Below, one piece after another: positions 9,643 through 19,129 of a stretch of DNA of 31,571 nt. Below the pieces are notes generated by a model that saw only the letters and a program-made list of their open reading frames with translations, did no database searches and was not told the DNA's origin. Both the position numbers and the translations under genes were made by a program. Each line of letters starts with the position of its first letter. The first letter of the stretch is position 1. This DNA is from Sperchopsis tessellata (Eukaryota; Arthropoda; Insecta; Coleoptera; Hydrophilidae). The stretch spans positions 1 to 31,571 of the forward strand of contig JAWQRN010000314.1 of NCBI GenBank assembly GCA_033557685.1. Reading direction: 5' to 3'.

Positions 9643-11160
9643 CTATTGCGACACATTTTATTAAAACGAAATTTAAGTAATCACGTTTACTGTTTTAACT
9701 AAACTGATGGTATTATAATAATAGCTCGACCGTTAGTGAAGCGTTCATGACTAGGGGAAACCTCAACTCATCGAAGAAAATGACTGCATTGGTGACGTAT
9801 CGAATGGAATATTCAAGAAACTACCGACGTTTGAGCGGAAAGCCACAACGAAAATCATTACCGACCCCGAGTATCCCGGTGCCCGGCCTCTTGAAAAGTG
9901 TAGCCGGTTACATCACTACTTGTTATTAACCATTATATCCTTGAGTAGAGTAATCGTGATAATATTATTTAAATTTTTTTCACATTTGAGAACCTAGGTC
10001 TTCATTTTTGTGTTAATATGAGATTTAGATCTTATAATGTGATACTAGTAAAAAGAGTTTACTTGACCTTTAAACTGATTTTTCCTTATCGCCATTTTTA
10101 CATGACTACTTTTCGAAGATTATCGTGCGAAGTTATAGTTCTCAATCATTTTTCTTATTTTTTATGGCTCCAGTCTGGATAGTTACATTTCTTTTCAGAT
10201 TCAAATCGATCAGAACTCTTGCCTTAGTTTTATCTATGGTATAAGTAGGTGTTTACATATTACTCATGCTTTGAGAAATCGCCACTGGCTATTTCTTCCA
10301 CAAACTTATCATCACGAATACCCTTTATCGAATTGATTACCGTTCCTCACCATATGAACTTATAGTGCTAAAAAATTTATAATATCCCTGAAGATAACAA
10401 GTTGTGTTCCATAAATACCTTTGTCGTATGAAGGAATATCTTTTTGATAAAACTGTATTATTAAATTAAATGACTTGAATTAAGACCTTGTAGGTAAAAT
10501 ATATGTTAGGAAAAATGATCACCTATACAAATTATATGGGGAAATGATTTGTCATAAGAAATTAGCAATAGTTGTGAAGATTCATTCAGCTTTATTGATT
10601 ACAGTTTTCGACAATCACACTAAAATTCAGATCTTCTTTACACCCAGATATTTTAACCATGTTTTACAAGTTACTTACCTTATATCAGAAGGTGGAAAAA
10701 TCACTTGTATCGAAATAAACGGAGAATCAGCAGCCACCGGTATGCGTCACCTACTTGCTCGGGTAGCTGTCGCTCACTCACACATAGTTCATGCGGTGGC
10801 AGGTAGCTCGCTCCAGTAGTTTCGCTATAATCGCAAGGGATCGTTTTGACCGCGGGGATCATTTTGGGCTACTATCCCCTAATATATGTACATTCAAAGG
10901 TTTTGTACCTAAGAGCTAGTCCCGCAATGTAACTTGATAACACCAGATAGGTTTATGGTGGCCAAAGAAACAAGCTATAAATAACGGATGTTTTACAGTT
11001 GCTTGAAATAAAAATACTTAGATGGTGTACATTTGCTTGAAATAAGTCACACTAAAACCATGAAAACCCCAACGAACAATTTTCCGCAACTAGCTGTTCT
11101 TCAATGTGGATAGAAATTTAAATAAGTGTGGTAAGTTTGGTATATATTTATTATACGCAA
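9643..11160. other. Unassigned region
   Basis: No family was recognised. Open frames at 9747-9926 (60 codons) and 10544-10816 (91 codons) carry no motif I know. The latter ends in a GC-richer patch (10730-10870), compositionally unlike its surroundings. A 13-base word TTGCTTGAAATAA recurs near 11000 and 11030. These could be relics of unrecognised elements. Confidence 0.35.
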
Positions 11161-11174
11161 TGAATTTGGATAAC

Positions 11175-11189
11175 TTAGTTACTCCTACA

Positions 11190-11233
<44 letters not shown>

Positions 11234-11250
11234 AAGAAATGTAGGACTTC
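11175..11250. repeat. (AT)n tract flanked by short inverted repeat
   Basis: About 39 bases of AT (11193-11231) are bracketed by ACTCCTACATTC on the left and GAAGAAATGTAGGA on the right, which pair over about ten bases. The palindrome may have helped the tract expand, or be incidental. Confidence 0.75.
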
Positions 11251-11421
11251 GTTCAGGTATAAATGTATTGAAATGCCAATGTAAATAAATGACTATAACT
11301 ACCGGTATTAATCTGGCAGCTCATGAAAGAACTACATGGTATACACCCTCACCAACTTGACCAAAAATACATCGATCAGGCTTCTTCCCATCTATAACTG
11401 TTTTTTTTGCTTGTTATCAAG

Positions 11422-11600
11422 GACCGTGTCATTGCGAAAAAATGTACAAAAGATATAAAATAAAAGAACAATTACTCGTTGATAGATTCAGGAGATGTAA
11501 GACCGCTGGAGAGGCTATCGAACGTGTATTATCCATTTTAGATTATACACATATACCTAACAACGTAGCCAAGATTGCATACCATGAATTGAAAAGACAG
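11422..11600 (+). CDS. Candidate internal exon of an unidentified host gene
   Basis: The open frame is bordered by a splice-acceptor-like tract (CTGTTTTTTTTGC...ATCAAG, AG at 11420-11421) and a donor-like CAG|GTTCGT at 11600/11601. The 179-nt interval would start in phase 1 and end in phase 0. The peptide begins GPCHCEK, continues MYKRYKIKEQLLVDRFRRC and ends in a hydrophobic/charged helix-like segment closing with YHELKRQ. Codon use looks coding and there are no stops, unlike nearby TE debris. I do not recognise the family, and it could still be a transposon fragment. A reverse-strand LINE begins about 40 bases past the donor, as expected for an insertion in an intron. Confidence 0.3.
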
Positions 11601-11639
11601 GTTCGTCACTCGAAACAATATTTTTATTTTTATATACAT

Positions 11640-12190
11640 TATCATCATTAATATCCACTGCTGGACGAAGACTTCCACAAGTTCTTTCCACTCGTCATGG
11701 TTGTGCATCCTTTTCATCCAGATGATTTTCCAATAATTTCTAATATCTCGGTCCCACCTGTCAATGGGTCTTACTTTGTCTCTCGGTTTCCACAAGATTA
11801 ATTTCTTTAGCCATCGATAATTTGTTTGCCGTCCAAGATATCCTGCCTATTTCCATATTTCTATCCCACCTATTATTAGGCCTTTGTATTGGCCTTAGGT
11901 TGTCTCTTGGTTCCTATAATGTTAATTTTTGACCACCTATGATCTGATCACCTTCCAAGATGTCTTGCCCATTTCCACTTATATCATTCCTGACCCTAGT
12001 ATGATTTCTTATTCATGTTCAGCGCTTTATATCACTAATTATCAAAACCATACATCTGTCAATACTTCTTTGCGTTGTTTGGTGCTTTGAACGAGGCCGT
12101 TAATGTTCAGTTCTCACAAGCATACGTAAGCGCAGGCCAGGCAAGTGTTTATTATTTGCTCTATGTCAAAAAGAAAATTATATACACGAT
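11640..12190 (-). pseudogene. RTE-like LINE C-terminus, with internal duplication
   Basis: On the minus strand the 3' half reads EPRDKVRPIDRWDRDI, NYWKIIWMKRMHNHDEW and ELVEVFVQQW, the basic WKPR/RW-DD/W-EAFVQQW tail of RTE-type LINEs. Farther upstream (12190-12100) a degenerate ACAYVC..EL block corresponds to the TYACETW box after the RT domain. The LINE 3' end is near 11640, where a CATTATCATCATTA simple repeat replaces a poly(A) tail. The RT domain is not present. The tail block is present about twice (see the tandem duplication). Confidence 0.78.
11750..11980 (-). repeat. ~122-bp tandem duplication inside the LINE tail
   Basis: TCCAAGATATCCTGCCTATTTCCA at about 11832-11855 corresponds to 11954-11977. 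Likewise TTTGTCTCTCGGTT (about 11775) corresponds to TTGTCTCTTGGTT (about 11899), and TCCCACCTGTCAATGGG to TCCCACCTATTATTAGG. The offset is constant at about 122 bp, so the segment encoding the GHL...EPRD...RW block is present twice in tandem, with roughly one quarter divergence. Confidence 0.7.
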
Positions 12191-12335
12191 ATACACATTA
12201 TTGAGTTTTAATGAGATTCATCCAAAAGTCTACAATTTTAATTTTAAAATTCAGATCAATCGTTTTTTCTTAGAGCTCTTTGAGAGTGTGTGCACGTATC
12301 ACGAAATCATTATCAACTTTTAAATGTTTAGGTTA

Positions 12336-12337
<2 letters not shown>
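12191..12337. other. AT-rich spacer
   Basis: No feature was recognised. It may be decayed upstream sequence of the reverse LINE. Confidence 0.3.

Positions 12338-12376
<39 letters not shown>
12338..12376. repeat. (AT)n microsatellite
   Basis: About 39 bases of uninterrupted AT dinucleotide, preceded by TTATTC and followed by TTGGATTTAC. Confidence 0.95.
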
Positions 12377-12383
<7 letters not shown>

Positions 12384-12589
12384 ACAAATCGTCGTATTTC
12401 AATCTACGTGAAGGAGCTCGAACTAGCAATTAGAAATTAGAAGTACCATATGCTCTATCTTAGCACACTATGAATACTGGGCACAGAATATGTTTCCAGG
12501 ACACAAAAACAATTCCGCGTGAAATATACCTAAAACATCGAATTTTAGGGGAAGCTGTTGAAATAGAAAAGAAGCCATATTTTCCGAAT

Positions 12590-12725
12590 GCGCCAATCAC
12601 AACGCGCTCTTACACCAAACGCACCAATCACAATGCAGTGTAAAGTACCAGAGAATATATAAAGTCCATCAATTGACCAATTTGAGTCTCTGATTAAGTA
12701 GATCTGATGATGACCGAAGGATATT
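12590..12725 (+). promoter_or_regulatory. Promoter-like block: two CCAAT boxes, TATA box, CTGATGA
   Basis: Two similar words, CGCCAATCACAACGC and CGCACCAATCACAATGC, place CCAAT at 12593-12597 and 12624-12628, 31 bp apart. TATATAAAG follows at 12656-12664, a canonical TATA box about 30 bp below the second CCAAT. CTGATGATGACCGAAGG starts at 12709. This arrangement resembles the 5'/pseudo-LTR regions of Penelope-like or LTR retroelements, in which a hammerhead-type CTGATGA can occur. No coding region of such an element follows directly; a transposase fragment of another class begins near 12826. Function is inference. Confidence 0.4.
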
Positions 12726-12825
12726 CAAAAGTTCGTTTTTTTTCAGAATGAAGAAACACATACTTGAGATTATTCACAAAATTCATCTCCTCCATCTGAG
12801 CGACTTATTATTTATAATACAAGGA

Positions 12826-13215
12826 ATAGGCTTATTGGTCAATTTTTTACTAATGGTACATTGACCGGGCGAAGTATTTGGAACTTCTATACGATCAAAT
12901 TATCCCTGGTCTTCAAGAAAATTGATAGTTTCCTCAATATCTTTGGTTTCAGCAAGATGGATCACTTCCGCAATATAATAGATGAACTAGGGATTTTTTT
13001 ATTACAACATTTCCAAATTGATGGGGATACTTAAAATCAATTGTTTGTGTGAGACGCAAAAGAATTGGGAGGGATTGAACCAAAGGCCAATAGATGGGTG
13101 TGATTAAATTTATTGGGAAGTCTTGGCAAATGTCACTCAGGGATTTGTCCGTAGACTTGCATACTGTCAAGCATTAAATGGCAAGTATGTTGAATATTTA
13201 GAAGAAAGAATTTAT
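12826..13215 (+). pseudogene. Tc1/mariner-superfamily transposase, C-terminal half (remnant)
   Basis: Frame-broken reading shows NRLIGQFFTNGTLTGRS, LYDQIIPGLQE, then WFQQDGSLPQYN (about 12942-12977), which contains the second catalytic Asp of this DDE family, followed by FPN-WGY. The C-terminal VTQGFVRRLAYCQALNGKYV (about 13130-13190) and EYLEER complete the protein. The third acidic residue (TPLD box) is not readable, and the first Asp and the helix-turn-helix half are absent. No inverted repeats were identified. Confidence 0.7.
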
Positions 13216-13540
13216 ATTTTGTTTTTCAACATTTTGAAATAAAAATAATACATATGTTTTTGTAAATTAATGTAGTTAACTGAACATGAGAGCCAATGTA
13301 TTATGTGGTTTATCTTTTTGGCCATTAGAAATAAACGAAAATGACTTTCAATCCCATCGCCTACTACAAAAACGAGATATTTAAAAATAAAACTAAGTAT
13401 AAAATTTTTAAATGTCATATAGTCGTACCATATGACAACTTGATTGTTTGCGTTCGCTTTACTGGGGGAAATATCGTTCTAGTTAAAACAAATAATAACA
13501 AACTTATATTAGTAATCACAATACTTGGTGTTTGCTTCAA
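13216..13540. other. AT-rich, unassigned
   Basis: Open frames exist on both strands, but none resembles a protein I know. Confidence 0.3.
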
Positions 13541-13660
13541 CAGTTCATTCGTTAAAGTAACATCATTTGCCTTGAAAATGTCACTTGCAACAGTTGCCGA
13601 AACACTGGCACCTTCAGAGCTACTACACGGTTTCCACCTGGAAACATTATTCATATAGAT
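13541..13660 (-). repeat. Repeat sharing the GTTTCC-GGTGGAAACCGTGTA block with 21.6 kb
   Basis: On the minus strand, ATGAATAATGTTTCCAGGTGG then AAACCGTGTAGTAGCTCTGA resembles the plus strand at 21630-21670 over about 45 bases. Downstream (minus) it continues with GTGCCAGTGTTTCGGCAAC. A TATATAAG lies about 70 bases upstream on the same strand (near 13728). It looks like the leader of a dispersed retroelement whose identity I cannot fix. Confidence 0.5.
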
Positions 13661-13956
13661 AACCGTAGAAATCCATTAAAGGTCATTAATTTATTTTTGT
13701 TATAGATTGTATACCCTTCTACTTATATATTAAGCACCAGAGAGAGAAAAAATAAAAATACGCAGTAAAATCCACGCCTTTTGTTCAAAAGTATTTTCCA
13801 TACTTTGCCAACCGTATAATTAAATGGAAATTTTAAAATGTTTACTTGAGTTATATTATTTCGGAAGCATTTGTTTGTGACAGATTTGGTGTATATTAAT
13901 GTATGCGGGAGAAAATGGCGATCGATGCTTGTGCAGAACAGTATCAACGCTCTGAA

Positions 13957-14019
13957 GAGAAATGGGCCTATTTTACGTGCGCCCTTGACCGACAAACAGA
14001 ATGTAGGGCGCCTCTATTT
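13957..14019 (+). repeat. 63-bp conserved repeat, copy 1
   Basis: This stretch, starting GAGAAATGGGCCTATTTT and including CCCTTGACCGACAAAC, matches the reverse complement of 22050-22112 at 57 of 63 positions without gaps. Flanking sequences diverge. Two overlapping open frames cross it (13871-14092 and 13903-14151), but neither has a recognised domain, and substitutions between copies are not obviously synonymous. Confidence 0.85.
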
Positions 14020-14154
14020 CGAGCATCTGTGCTTGGGAGATGCTTACTGCAAAATTTGTTTATATTGCCAAGAGAAGCAAGGCAATCTAGGATAGAAATA
14101 ATTGCATTAAATAAATTTACCGGCAAAGTGGCAATTTGGTTTGTAGTGTTATAA

Positions 14155-14468
14155 TAACTATATTAGATTTTCTCCCGTCCACGGCTCTTGAGACAGAGAT
14201 AAATGATGCTTTACTTATATGTGTTTCAACGTTTTATTAATTAACTCAACTTTGTTTCAGTGTTAGACGTGATAGATTAATATTTAAAGTAAGTTTTTGA
14301 CCTGATCAACAACAGTTTCCCCCCAAATGTTGACTAGCGTCTAAGGTATGGCCATGAGAGAGGGGGAAATATATCTCCCTTTGCTTCTTATTGCACACCC
14401 ATATAATATACGTAATTTTCAATTTGTTTTGAAATTGATTTATAAAATCAACGAACATTTTCTACATG
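14155..14468. other. Unassigned spacer
   Basis: No feature was recognised. It directly precedes the long-TIR mariner. Confidence 0.35.
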
Positions 14469-14760
14469 CAGTGTCTTTATTTCAAAGCTAGTCACCAAGA
14501 ATAACTCTATGGAGTGGACACGATTTTGAGTAAAAACACGTCAATTTTGATGAGGGAAGTTCAAAAACACTATCGAATAATTTAGTAAGTAGACTCCCAT
14601 GGCTAATGTGTTTTCAACCGATTCACACCCAGCCACCCAAATTTTGAAATCACAATTAGAACTTTCTAGTTTAGATACATAATTTTAAAGGTAAATAGTA
14701 CAGTTTTTTCAGTAGAAACAAAAAGAAAATGCATACGACTTTTTTGAGGATGATGTTTTT
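14469..14760 (+). repeat. Left long TIR of the mariner-like element
   Basis: Matches the reverse complement of 29165-29484 most clearly: ATGCAGTG, then TATTTCAAA-CTAG, AGAATAACT, ACACGATTTTGA-AAAAAC-CGTCAATTT, and later a TTTTGAAATC and GATACAT block. It is roughly 65-75% similar by eye, with gaps in the central part. The inner boundary is uncertain. Confidence 0.72.
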
Positions 14761-14884
14761 GAGAGAACAAAAAACTATTGTTTATTGTGGTTTGATATTT
14801 AGGCTCAGATTTATTTGATACTTGTTAGTGTTAATGTTAATAACACGTATAACATCTCAAGTTATTAATGAGAGACACTCCGGT

Positions 14885-15612
14885 AAAATTGTAACTCCCT
14901 AATACGTACTGGATGTAATACAAAAATTTCAAGAAACTGGTTCGGTATCTATTAAGAACAATATTCAATCAATAATTATGGACGAAGCTACTGAAATACT
15001 TTCGTTTCAAAAGTAGCGAAGTCAATTCATTTTTCGTCAGCAACTGACTGAAGAGAAGGTGATGAAATAATTCAATTCTGTCAAAAATGACTCATAAAAT
15101 TACTAGTGATCAAAATTTGTTAAACGATATTTCTTTTGGCGATGAGTTGACTTTTTTCTTGATCGGATTTGTCAATATACATAGTTATAGGTACTGGGAC
15201 AATGAAAATCCATACGTATTTTTTGAGGACTATATTTGGTTTCTCGAGAAGATCAATTTGTGGGTTGGCATTCTAGGGGACGACATAATAGGGTTAATTT
15301 TAAAAACCAGGCTAGGCAATTGTATTCTAGAAAATGGTCACTCAGTCGATGGAAATTCAATTCCACAAACAAGGTAAACACGATGCTCGAAGAAAACAAT
15401 TTACATTTTCAACAAAACAAAGCACCTCCTCATTTTTGTCTCCATTTGGGAAAATGGCTGGATGAAAAATTAATTAGGAACTTGATTAAAAGAAGAGGTG
15501 TTCAAGAATGGTCGACAAGATCTCCGTAACTAAAGCCGCTAGTATGTTTTTTTCTGAGGTTATTTGAAAACGCCATATGACATTTGTGATCTTAAAACTC
15601 AAGAATTCAAAC
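14885..15612 (+). pseudogene. Mariner-like transposase remnant, all three catalytic boxes visible
   Basis: The helix-turn-helix region reads VIQKFQETGSVSIKNN then IIMDEATEILSF (14905-15007). The first DDE box is FGDELTFFLIGFVN (15135-15176), retaining Asp, then RYWDNENPYVFFED and EKINLWVGILGDDIIG. The second box is FQQNKAPPHF (15407-15436), with Asp replaced by Asn at 15416-15418. WLDEKLIRN leads to TRSP-stop-LKPLV, where the third-box Asp is Val (15542-15544). KTPYDICDLKTQEFKQ closes it. With two of three catalytic residues lost plus frameshifts, it is inactive. Confidence 0.85.
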
Positions 15613-15689
15613 AGCTTACCATTTAGAAAAGTCCCGCAAAATTAGGATATTAATAACGTTAAAGCTTATTAAATATTGGATGATATTTT

Positions 15690-15995
15690 ACACATTTAAT
15701 AAAACAATTTTTGTAAATAATCAGTAATATTACTGATATGATATAGTATTAGCACTTTCTTACGAAAACATGAAGCGATTTCAAGTTTTTTGCTAATAAA
15801 GATAAGTTCATTTGCGCCCTATAAAAGGATGTATCATAAGGTAGAGAGTTTAAAGTTGGCATAACTGCGATAAAGGGGTTGAACAAAACAGTTACTCGGT
15901 AGCGACTTTGAACCCTTTCTTCGACTTTGCCCAAAATCGTGTTCACTTCAAATCTAAAATTATTTTGTGTGGCAGGTTTTAAAATCAAGGTACTA
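15690..15995 (-). repeat. Right long TIR of the mariner-like element
   Basis: In direct orientation it matches 29165-29484: ACATTTAATAAAA, GATGTATCATAAGGTAG versus GATATATCACAAGGTAG, GGGGTTGAACAA versus GGGGTAGAACAA, and CCAAAATCGTGTTCA versus TCAAAATCGTGTTCA. It starts about 80 bases after the transposase end. Confidence 0.75.
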
Positions 15996-17140
15996 TATAA
16001 CTCTTGCCAAGCTAAATAAAACTGCAGCAGGAGTGTAAATATCGTATTACATATTTAGAAGGATTGCTAACTATTTTGGTTCATAATACCATACATTTCA
16101 AAAATCTCCAATAAAATAGGAGTTTAAGCTTAATATAGTTTAGAGTAGTAGTTTTCCCACATTGGACTCGATTTTCGCTGAATATATTTCTAGGTTCTGC
16201 AAGATTTTTTTCTTACAGCACACTGTTATGTACGGATTTAATCAGGAAAGGTAAGCAAGCACAGCAAGAGTTAACATCCCAGCTTTATATCCTAAGCTGC
16301 AAGGCTTGGAAGAGTTAAAAGGATGGTGATGCACAAATCGACCTATCTGTTATACTCGAAAGCTAGCCGGCCCCTTCCAAAAATCAAGAAGCTATTTACC
16401 TGGAGGACTTGCTGTGACGATTTGTAATTATCCCGATTAGTTTCACTACGGTACATTTGGTTGCCTACTGAGACGAGACTTCCTGTTCGTCGTTCGAATA
16501 TGGCCGGTTCGATTTCGGCACCAAATTTCCCGTTTGTGAGGAAAAAGATAGAAATGGCGATTGCTCACAATTATTCGCAAGTAGTACTTGCACTTGCACT
16601 TAATAGTGGTCAGTTTAAGGTGAATATTAGTTATCCTTTAGTGACGTTTCGTTTTTCTGGGCATTGCCGACTGATTTAGCTGACGAAGGGATATAATCCG
16701 TAAGTTACCTTTTTTATATGATTTCCGGTGCACTAATTGCACTCTGTACCTTTTAGCTTTTGAGGGCTTACTAGAAACCCTTCCTAGTATCTCCGAGAAA
16801 TATCTAGGTCTCCCACCTCTCGACCGAATACGAAGAATCCCACGGGTAGGGATGGAAAGGGTTGAGCCACCAAGAAACAAACTGTGAGTCTTTTCCTGTT
16901 TTTATGTCGGTCCTAGCCGTGAAATATCGGTATCCGCACCGGGTAAAATAGGCATAATATTATCTCTTATCTAGTCAGTAGTTGGATGCTCATTGCGACA
17001 ACTAGAGTTACAAGTTGTTGTTTGTGGTTGTTTAGTCGAGTATAGTTGCATACGGTATTATTATTTGGCGTTTTTGATCTTTAAAATTGAATAAAAATAG
17101 TTGTATGTGAGGTACGGCGGAAATAATTATTGCGAATTGA
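15996..17140. other. Unassigned region
   Basis: A 72-codon frame at 16461-16676 and an 80-codon minus frame at 16638-16880 (containing GGRPRYFSEILGR) overlap and have no recognised domain. The part at 16730-16930 is GC-richer than its surroundings and looks like a fragment of an unidentified repeat. No RNA gene was seen. Confidence 0.35.
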
Positions 17141-17149
17141 AGTACATTA

Positions 17150-18045
17150 TGTTTTAATGATAACATCGTTTAAATAACCTCCGCGGCTTCGTTAGCAGGA
17201 GTTGTTCAGGAGAGACCCAATTTGAGATGACTTTTCGACATAAATCAGGCTGGATTTCTGCGATGGTTCGAATGATGATGTTCTCCAGGTCGTTAAGTAT
17301 TGCTGGTTTATTGGCGTAGAAGAAAAGAAAGTCTAAGGGCGTTAAATTGCACGATCTTGGTGACTAATTGATGTCACCTCTTTCCAAAATAACGCTACCT
17401 GGAAACTTTTCCTTCCACTGTATCACCAGCTTCGTGACACGTAGCGCCATCTTCCTGGAACTACAAGTCGTATATGTCCATTTCATCCAATTCTGACAAA
17501 AAAACTTCCTCTCGCGTCTCGGAAGAAGTTCGGCCCGATTGTGGATTGGCATCGTACAATTTTATTTGTTTACGAAAATGCGCTTCATCACCGGATATGA
17601 TTTTTTCGCCAAAATGTGGATCCGTTTCCAACTGCTCTAGGATCCAGTCAGTGAACATCCAATGAGCGCCGTGGTCTTCCGGCTTTAGCTCTTGGGTCAA
17701 CTGAATCTTGTATGGATGAATGACCAAGTCTTTTTACAAAATTCGCCAAGTTGAAGGCGCGAAAGGGCCAACTTCTTGTGAACGAAGAAAAACTGAGAGG
17801 TTTCGATTCTTATGCACACTTTCAGCAATATTCTCGTTCGATCGAACGTTTCGGCATCTCAAGATCAGCAACTGAACCAGTTTCCTCAAATTTTGAGATT
17901 AGTCGTTGAATTGCGTTCTCGGCCATGTCGATCATAAATTCCACGTAGCTCGCGGAAATTTGGCGAAGAGAGGATAATTAATGTTTACAATTTCGACGCG
18001 TTTTTTAATAGTATACTTTTCCATTATTAAATGGCAGCTATGACA
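17150..18045 (-). pseudogene. Tc1/mariner-superfamily transposase, near full length but frame-broken
   Basis: On the minus strand from about 18022: a start-like MEKYTIKKRVEIV, a helix-turn-helix segment and FEETGSVADLEMPKR. The longest intact part (17461-17727) reads HPYKIQLTQELKPEDHGAHW, MFTDWILEQLETDPHFGEK and IISGDEAHF, which carries the first Asp (17578-17605). A deletion removes the WCGLW region, after which SELDEMDIYDL and FQEDGATCH (17431-17460) retain the second Asp. The third box SCNLTPLDF (17325-17355) also keeps its Asp, in another frame. DLENIIIRTIAEIQPD and the C-terminus follow. All catalytic residues survive, but stops and the deletion inactivate it. It belongs to a different subfamily from the 14.5-kb element. 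Confidence 0.88.
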
Positions 18046-18089
18046 GAACACAAACGTCGCAGAATGACATCGGTGTCAACTCAAAGATA

Positions 18090-18760
18090 AACCACAATCA
18101 ACGGTCGAAGTTCAGGCGTACCAATTGAAATACCTTTTATCAAATAATTTAAATAATTTCACCTCTATACCTTATATAATATCTATCTATAACTAATTTA
18201 AATAAAAGTAAATGTATGACGAATATAATAATGGATTAAATTAAAAAAAATATTAAGAAACATTTTTGCAGCAAATTATATATGAATACATTAAATAAAC
18301 AATTTATTACTGTGTGATTATTTCTCGAGTTTGCACTACTTTTATAATATTGAATCACAAATTGGCATATTGTAGGTATACTTTACTTTAACGAAATTTC
18401 ATAAATTTTTGGAATGTGCCATTTTGAAATTATGAAAACTTTTGATAATTATGTGCATATTTTTGTTCTTAATAACCTTTGGAATATATAAAATCAGTAA
18501 TGGGAACTTACTTATCTATAATTGTATTTCGCATAAGTATAGATTTTGGTATATTTACCACAACGAGTGGCAATATAATGAGATACTTTCACTTCTATGT
18601 AGTCAATGCTTGTATAAGGGGATACCCTCAGGAATAGGGAATTAATTACAGAGGTAAAAGTCGTAGATGTAAAAGTTTCCAATTGAATTATTGAATTTTT
18701 AAATGTTAACTAAATCAAAGCATAGCGGCATTAAGTAATGATTTAATCCAAAAAATTAAA
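18090..18760. other. AT-rich, no gene seen
   Basis: Very A/T-rich sequence. The 67-codon frame at 18442-18642 is composed of A/T-driven residues (I, Y, N, F) and resembles nothing known. Confidence 0.4.
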
Positions 18761-18764
18761 AAAA

Positions 18765-19125
18765 GAATATTGTCATTCCACAACTTAGAGCAATTCATGA
18801 TGATCATTTTTCGCCCAGGTAGGACTCTACATAACATGCTGGTGATTAACAAAGATTAGCTTGATCCCAAAAACAACTGTATGGTGTATCTCCTGCTCTG
18901 CGAGTGTGTAGTGGAGTATATTGGGCAGACTGAAAGTTTCTTTTACACACGATGTAAGGAACACATTCGCAGTATCAAAAACCCCACCGATTACTCTAGC
19001 TTTGCCATCTTGTTGTGTCCTGCAATCATGAACCCAATCCTAGTAGACCCATCATCCTTCAATATATTCCAAAGGTAAGAAATTGGTTATTGCCGAATGC
19101 CTTGAAATATATATCAGCAGTCGAT
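18765..19125 (+). pseudogene. Penelope-like element, RT end and GIY-YIG endonuclease (remnant)
   Basis: The plus strand reads FRPGRTLHNMLVINKD (about 18810-18856), the segment that joins RT to nuclease, then VYLLLCECVVEYIGQTESFF (18884-18943) with an intact YIG and a Cys-x-Cys, then YTRCKEHIRSIKNPTDYSSF. GKKLVIAECLEIYIS follows after a frameshift near 19070. This order (YIG, R-x3-EH, Ser-phe-Ala, then Leu-x3-E-x-LEI) is that of the GIY-YIG domain of Penelope-like retroelements. One stop interrupts the linker. Upstream RT is missing. It is on the opposite strand to, and more conserved than, the fragment at 1.2-1.5 kb. Confidence 0.85.
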
Positions 19126-19129
19126 CCGG

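Larger units (their letters stand above)
14469..15995 (+). mobile_element. Mariner-like element with long (~300-bp) terminal inverted repeats
   Basis: A Tc1/mariner-superfamily transposase fragment (14890-15610) lies between two long inverted repeats. The left repeat starts CAGTGTCTTTATTTCAAAG (14469); the reverse complement of the right end (about 15690-15995) matches along its length. Best-conserved words are ACACGATTTTG (left 14518-14528; right 15936-15946 as CAAAATCGTGT), a TTTCAAAGCTAG-like outer block and a GATACAT inner block. A third copy of the same terminal sequence lies at 29165-29484. Total length is about 1.53 kb. Typical mariners have TIRs of about 30 bp. No clear TA duplication is preserved. 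Confidence 0.75.

Noticed and set aside
11193..12376. The two (AT)n tracts as ends of a single element
   Set aside because: Flanks (TACATTC and GGTTATTC; TTGAAG and TTGGATTT) do not match beyond a few bases.
12709..12735. Intact hammerhead ribozyme
   Set aside because: CTGATGA is present, but the required GAAA after a paired stem II is not; kept only as a degenerate possibility.
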